This document shows positions 32,111 through 35,355 of a stretch of DNA of 35,355 nucleotides, piece after piece. A model generated the notes under the pieces. That model made no database searches. It was not told the origin of the DNA and saw only the letters and a list, made by a program, of their open reading frames with translations. The stretch covers positions 1-35,355 of the forward strand of contig ASPF01000018.1 in assembly GCA_000405685.1 (NCBI GenBank), written 5' to 3'. The stretch comes from Candidatus Geocrenenecus sp. JGI 0000106-J15. GTDB taxonomy: Archaea; Thermoproteota; Nitrososphaeria_A; Caldarchaeales; Wolframiiraptoraceae. The translations under genes and the position numbers were made by a program. Position 1 is the first letter of the stretch. The number at the start of each line of letters is the position of its first letter.

Positions 32111-33310
32111 TTGGATAATTCTTCGAGAGGTGAAACTCTGAAAGCAGTTATTATCGGGGTAGGCGCTGTAGGCTCAGTTATAGCTAAACATCTCGCAAAA
32201 AGCGAAGAGGTCGAAGAATTAATACTTGCAGACAAATATTATGAGAGAGCTAAGAGAGTAGCTCTAGAAACAGGTAGGAGGAAAGCCATCCCAAAGAGAG
32301 TAAATGCATCAAATATCGAGCAAGTTATAAAACTCATTAAGAATTCAGATGTATTAATCAATGCTACCCTTCCAAGATTCAACCTACAGTTAATGAAAGC
32401 TTCTCTTAAAGCTGGAACACATTACATAGATTTGGCAAGTGATGACCCAGATCAACAGTTAAAATTCCATAAAGCATTTAAAGAAGAAGGACTAACTGGG
32501 ATAATCTGTATGGGTGAAGACCCTGGATTGTCCAATATATTTGCTAGATATGCAGCAGACCAACTAACAAAAGTTGAATCAATAAAGATTAGAGACTGTG
32601 AAAGCAGCATAGTTAAAGGTATGAGAAGCCATCTTACACCATTATTCTCTAAAGAAGTATACTTTGCAGAATTATTCGAAGCTGCATATATTTACCAAAA
32701 TGGTAAGTTTAAGAAGCTTCTACCTCTTAGTGGATACGAGGAATATGAGTTTCCCCAACCTATCAATAGACTGCCAGTATACGCTGTCTCACATGAAGAG
32801 GTCTTCACGATCCCCAAATATATCAAAAACGTAAAATACGTAGACTTTAAACTCTTCATACCTAAAGATGTTGTCCAGATACTTAAAGTACTAAAAGTAA
32901 TCGGTCTACTCAGTAGGAAGAAAGTCAGAGTAGATGGGCAGGAAGTCTCACCTGCGAAGGTTCTCTATGCTGTCTTGCCGAATCCAGAAGAACTTGCTGG
33001 AAAACTCTCAGGATATGCTGGAATAGCTGTAGAAGTTAAAGGGAAAAAAGGTAGAAAACATGTTAAATACACTGTCTACACATTGATGAGCCATGAAGAA
33101 GCATATGAAGAATTCGATACAACTGCTACGGCGTATCTAACTGGAACACCGCCTGCAGTACTAGCAATAATGCTTGGAGAAGAAGAGATCAAGGCGAGAG
33201 GAGTATATCCGCCTGAATACCTATCCCCAACACCAATACTCCAAAACCTAGGAGAATACGATATAAGAATACACTCAGTAGTAACAGAAGAAGCACCAAT
33301 ACACCTCTGA
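32111..33310 (+). CDS. Saccharopine dehydrogenase-like oxidoreductase
   Basis: 399-residue Rossmann oxidoreductase of the saccharopine dehydrogenase (Lys9/LYS1-like) superfamily. The nucleotide fold is clear: KAVIIGVGAVGSVIAKHLAK (about 11-30), LILADKYYERAKRVA with an acidic strand end suggesting NAD(P) binding, and SDVLINATLPRFNLQLMKASLKAGTHYIDLASD (about 77-110). A GEDPGLSNIFARYAAD block (about 137-152) is typical of this family. In archaea such proteins may act in lysine or polyamine-like amino-acid metabolism, but the neighbours give no pathway, so the reaction is not assigned. The TTG at 32111 is the first possible start after an in-frame TGA at 32096. Ends with a normal C-terminal domain; no lesion seen. 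Confidence 0.8.
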   Translation: MDNSSRGETLKAVIIGVGAVGSVIAKHLAKSEEVEELILADKYYERAKRVALETGRRKAIPKRVNASNIEQVIKLIKNSDVLINATLPRFNLQLMKASLKAGTHYIDLASDDPDQQLKFHKAFKEEGLTGIICMGEDPGLSNIFARYAADQLTKVESIKIRDCESSIVKGMRSHLTPLFSKEVYFAELFEAAYIYQNGKFKKLLPLSGYEEYEFPQPINRLPVYAVSHEEVFTIPKYIKNVKYVDFKLFIPKDVVQILKVLKVIGLLSRKKVRVDGQEVSPAKVLYAVLPNPEELAGKLSGYAGIAVEVKGKKGRKHVKYTVYTLMSHEEAYEEFDTTATAYLTGTPPAVLAIMLGEEEIKARGVYPPEYLSPTPILQNLGEYDIRIHSVVTEEAPIHL

Positions 33311-33487
33311 ACTTCATCCAAGAAGCAAATATACAAGTAAAGAAACAATCTTGAATAAAGATTAACTTAGACTTGATACCCACGTTGAAGCAATATTGGA
33401 GTAAGTTTTTAGATGATCCTTTTAATTAAGACAAGAGTAACACTTAATAATGGATTTATACAGAAATTGATATTGAGAGGTCCTGAG

Positions 33488-33976
33488 ATGAGTAGTGAGA
33501 GGTTAGCTATCTTAGCGAATTTCATACGGCTTCTCATAGATAGGTTAGGTTATAAATTCAATATTGAGGAAGAATTTGAGAAAAGATTTAGGCTACAGAA
33601 ATATGTCTATCTTGCAAAATTCTTCGGAATAGACTTAGGCTATTCATATAATCTATATATGCATGGACCATATTCTAGTGATTTAGCAGATGATTATTAT
33701 GAGTTAAGTAGATGGAGGGTACTTCCATCAAGTGAAGAGTCTCTGTTAACGAAAGGATTTAGGATAGATGAATTCATAGAATTTGTAAAGAATAGAGATG
33801 ATGAATGGTTAGAGGCCGCTACAACTTTGTTAGATGTTTGGCATGCAAACAAAGAGATAGGCATGGACATAGATAGACTTATCGAACATGTTTCAAGTAT
33901 TAAACCACATATAAAAACTAGTAAGATTGAGGCAATAGCAAAAGAATTATTAAAAAGAAACTTACTATCATCTTAA
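33488..33976 (+). CDS. Panacea/SocA-like domain protein
   Basis: 163-residue soluble helical protein starting at ATG 33488 (MSSERLAILA); an in-frame ATG at 33413 would add 25 residues without similarity, and GGATTTATAC near 33450 fits a TATA box for the shorter form. The pattern RLQKYVYLAKFFGIDLGYSYNLYMHGPYSSDLADDYY (about 32-68) resembles the Panacea (SocA-like, formerly DUF4065) domain found in many antitoxins and proteolytic adaptors. Its end overlaps the convergent PIN-domain gene by 9 bases. This pairing suggests toxin-antitoxin or defence function, but the tail-to-tail layout is not that of an ordinary operon pair, so the functional link is inference. A decayed relative lies at 30559. 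Confidence 0.6.
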   Translation: MSSERLAILANFIRLLIDRLGYKFNIEEEFEKRFRLQKYVYLAKFFGIDLGYSYNLYMHGPYSSDLADDYYELSRWRVLPSSEESLLTKGFRIDEFIEFVKNRDDEWLEAATTLLDVWHANKEIGMDIDRLIEHVSSIKPHIKTSKIEAIAKELLKRNLLSS

Positions 33977-34471
33977 GTAATCAGTAATAATTAATATATT
34001 TTCTCTTTCACGTTTTTGATAAAACTCTTTAACTAACTCAATGAAATCTTTAGATTTTAAGATGCTCGCATCCGTAGTAATAAAATGTGTAGATAAAGGA
34101 TCACAAATCGCATGGGAAACTATTATAGCATCTTGAAAAGAAGTCTCGAAAGAATAGTCTTTCTTTGCTAGTTCTACTGCGATGTTGACTACATCTTTTT
34201 TCAGAGGTGGGCACTCATCAATATATTCTTTTAATTCGATGAGATTAGGAAGCGATTTTGACAGGCTAATCTGATCTTTTATCTTCTCATATATCTTTGA
34301 ACATACTTCACCTATAACTGTTTGAGATACTATTACCTTTGCCTCTTTACGTTCTCTAAAATAATTTAGTCTTCCGATAATTTCTTTAGAGTTTTTTATC
34401 TGTTCCGGTCGAGCATTTGGATCAACAAGAGGCATTAATATAGATGAATCCAAGTATATTCGTCTTTCCAT
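33968..34471 (-). CDS. PIN-domain ribonuclease-like protein
   Basis: 167-residue protein with the acidic residues of a PIN nuclease: Asp in IYLDSSILMPL (about 5-15), Glu in SQTVIGEVCSK (about 49-59), Asp in SFQDAIIVSHA (about 111-121) and Asp in FITTDASILKSKDF (about 129-142). All four positions are filled, so it may be catalytically competent. PIN proteins are often VapC-type toxins, but no small VapB-like antitoxin precedes it. ATG 34471 follows a GGAGAT ribosome site, and ATATATTG near 34498-34508 is a plausible TATA box. The only neighbour that could partner it is the convergent, overlapping Panacea-like gene. Confidence 0.8.
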   Translation of the reverse strand: MERRIYLDSSILMPLVDPNARPEQIKNSKEIIGRLNYFRERKEAKVIVSQTVIGEVCSKIYEKIKDQISLSKSLPNLIELKEYIDECPPLKKDVVNIAVELAKKDYSFETSFQDAIIVSHAICDPLSTHFITTDASILKSKDFIELVKEFYQKRERENILIITDYLR

Positions 34472-34677
34472 CTCTAATCTCCTCTAACCAGCTTCTACAA
34501 TATATAAGAATTAAACGATAACAAAACGTTAAAAATCAAGCTTTAGATATGGAAGAGATTTACAGATAAATTTATTTTAAACTAATCTTTCAATAAATAT
34601 TCTTAATGATGTTAGTTAAGGCTGCTCGTATAGATAAATTTAAGAAATAATAATGAAGAAGCTATAGGTAGAAAAAC

Positions 34678-34752
34678 GGGGCCGTGGTCTAGCATGGCTA
34701 TGACACGCGGCTTGGGCCCGCGAGATCCTGGGTTCAAATCCCAGCGGCCCCA
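34678..34752 (+). tRNA. tRNA-Pro (anticodon TGG)
   Basis: 75-nt cloverleaf without intron. Acceptor stem GGGGCCG/CGGCCCC is seven perfect GC pairs, D stem GTC/GAC, anticodon stem CGCGG/CCGCG with loop CTTGGGC placing anticodon TGG at 34713-34715, and T arm CTGGG-TTCAAAT-CCCAG. Discriminator base is A and CCA is not encoded. The GC-only acceptor and anticodon stems in AT-rich DNA point to a thermophile. Confidence 0.96.
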
Positions 34753-34814
34753 CATACCAAATCTTATTCTTTAATTAGGTTGTGTGGCTATCATGATATG
34801 GTGAGATAGGGGGT

Positions 34815-34837
34815 TCTATGTTTTAGATCCACATAGA
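34815..34837. repeat. Hairpin TCTATGT-9-ACATAGA
   Basis: Seven-base perfect arms with a 9-base loop lie between tRNA-Pro and the small Cys-rich gene. It may end the tRNA transcript or belong to the next leader. A TATCATGATA palindrome sits just upstream at 34789-34798. No function is assigned. Confidence 0.3.
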
Positions 34838-34893
34838 TGTTCATGGCTTGTATAGATTAAGGTATTTGTTTTTGTTTCTTAGAGATATGCTGG

Positions 34894-35115
34894 GTGGTTT
34901 ATGTGAGTCAGAGGGTATGTAGAGTTGATTCTAATCTTGCTGGCTGTAATTGTACTTATGAGCCATGTCCACGTAAAGGCATATGCTGTGAATGTCTTAG
35001 ATATCATTGGAGTCATAGGGAGCTTCCAGCATGTTTCTTCCCACCAGAGATAGAGAAAACATACGATAGATCACTAAGAACATTCATCAACTACTGGAGC
35101 AAGAAACAAAGATGA
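34894..35115 (+). CDS. Small cysteine-rich protein, DUF6485-like
   Basis: 73-residue soluble protein with eight cysteines. Six are packed as CNCTYEPCPRKGICCEC (about 18-34) and the block continues with LRYH...ELPACFFPPEIEKTYDRS (about 35-60). This matches the conserved pattern of a small family annotated as DUF6485 in bacteria and archaea. The cysteine spacing suggests a metal or iron-sulfur site, but no function is established. Start is GTG 34894 or GTG 34903 (MSQRVCR); neither has a clear ribosome site. It stands alone downstream of tRNA-Pro. Confidence 0.75.
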   Translation: MVYVSQRVCRVDSNLAGCNCTYEPCPRKGICCECLRYHWSHRELPACFFPPEIEKTYDRSLRTFINYWSKKQR

Positions 35116-35268
35116 AGTATATGTAAGCATTCAACTATGATTTGATGGAAATCTACAGTCTATTCTTTATCTGTTATAGTTAGTTGGCTGACACTCTTCT
35201 AGGATAGGCTTAAATAGTCTAGAATACGTTTTTCAAATATTTATATTTATGCATAGTAGTAATGGAAA

Positions 35269-35355
35269 TGTTTAGATTTAGATATTCATATTGATAGTTA
35301 CATAGAATACGTTTCGAGGTATGTTGTGCATATGAATAGTGAGAAAATAGGTTCT
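35269..35355 (+). CDS. Possible 5' end of a gene cut by the window edge
   Basis: An open frame from 35269 to the end reads LDLDIHIDSYIEYVSRYVVHMN in part and runs off the window. It has no start codon before GTG or ATG at 35329-35334. The ATG at 35262 is in another frame and would join it only if one T of the run at 35271-35273 were absent. A TTTATATTTATG element near 35240 could be a TATA box. Weak; could be chance. Confidence 0.2.

Noticed and set aside
1..35355. CRISPR arrays, insertion sequences or an intact prophage/integrase.
   Set aside because: No regularly spaced repeats, transposase motifs or integrase-like protein were found in any frame read.

Overview
The window looks like chromosomal DNA from a thermophilic, heterotrophic archaeon of the Thermoproteota/TACK side that is not a classical crenarchaeote. 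Evidence: a leading partial Orc1/Cdc6, the small subunit of DNA polymerase D (absent from classical Crenarchaeota), one PCNA, A-type ATP synthase subunits, an archaeal-type phosphoglycerate kinase, a very GC-rich tRNA-Pro acceptor stem in otherwise AT-rich DNA, TATA-like boxes about 25-35 bp before starts, and many TTG starts. The type-2 (methanogen-type) seryl-tRNA synthetase and the bacterial-type GAPDH are unusual and argue for a deep lineage (Bathyarchaeia-, Korarchaeia- or Methanomethylicia-like). I cannot place it more precisely.

Layout. 1-2.4 kb: replication genes (orc1/cdc6, polD small subunit). 2.4-7.8 kb: A-ATPase subunit I on the minus strand and subunits F and E on the plus strand, separated by a minus-strand pair of secreted proteins, one cohesin+dockerin and one membrane-anchored cohesin. 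7.8-14.7 kb: dihydroxy-acid dehydratase, an HD phosphohydrolase, a tungsten aldehyde ferredoxin oxidoreductase with an apparent 5' frameshift, a class III CoA-transferase and thymidylate kinase. 14.7-18.7 kb: two divergent GH130-type genes (one a tandem two-domain protein) and an ECF transporter S component. 18.8-21.8 kb: PGK, bacterial-type GAPDH and an exported Rieske protein. 21.9-26.8 kb: a galK-galE-galT operon, transcribed divergently from a ribbon-helix-helix/nucleotidyltransferase fusion whose nucleotide-binding signature has lost its usual Thr-Arg, followed by a second ECF S component. 26.8-30.5 kb: a short FAU-1-like RNA-binding protein, SerRS2 and PCNA. 30.5-31.9 kb: two decayed genes (a Panacea/SocA-like protein and a long-type FKBP isomerase) around an intact peroxiredoxin, with a tRNA-3'-end-like remnant. 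32.1-35.4 kb: saccharopine-dehydrogenase-like protein, a Panacea-like gene overlapping tail-to-tail with a PIN-domain gene, tRNA-Pro(TGG), a small Cys-rich protein, and perhaps the edge of another gene.

How the genes work together. GH130 proteins, the Leloir genes, PGK and GAPDH form a hexose/glycan-handling block. The strongest candidate for something new is the RHH-nucleotidyltransferase beside galKET: it looks like a DNA-binding protein that could sense a sugar-1-phosphate or NDP-sugar rather than make one. The archaeal cohesin-dockerin pair, the AOR frameshift and the FKBP pseudogene are further non-routine observations. All function calls are from reading the sequence; no database search was run.
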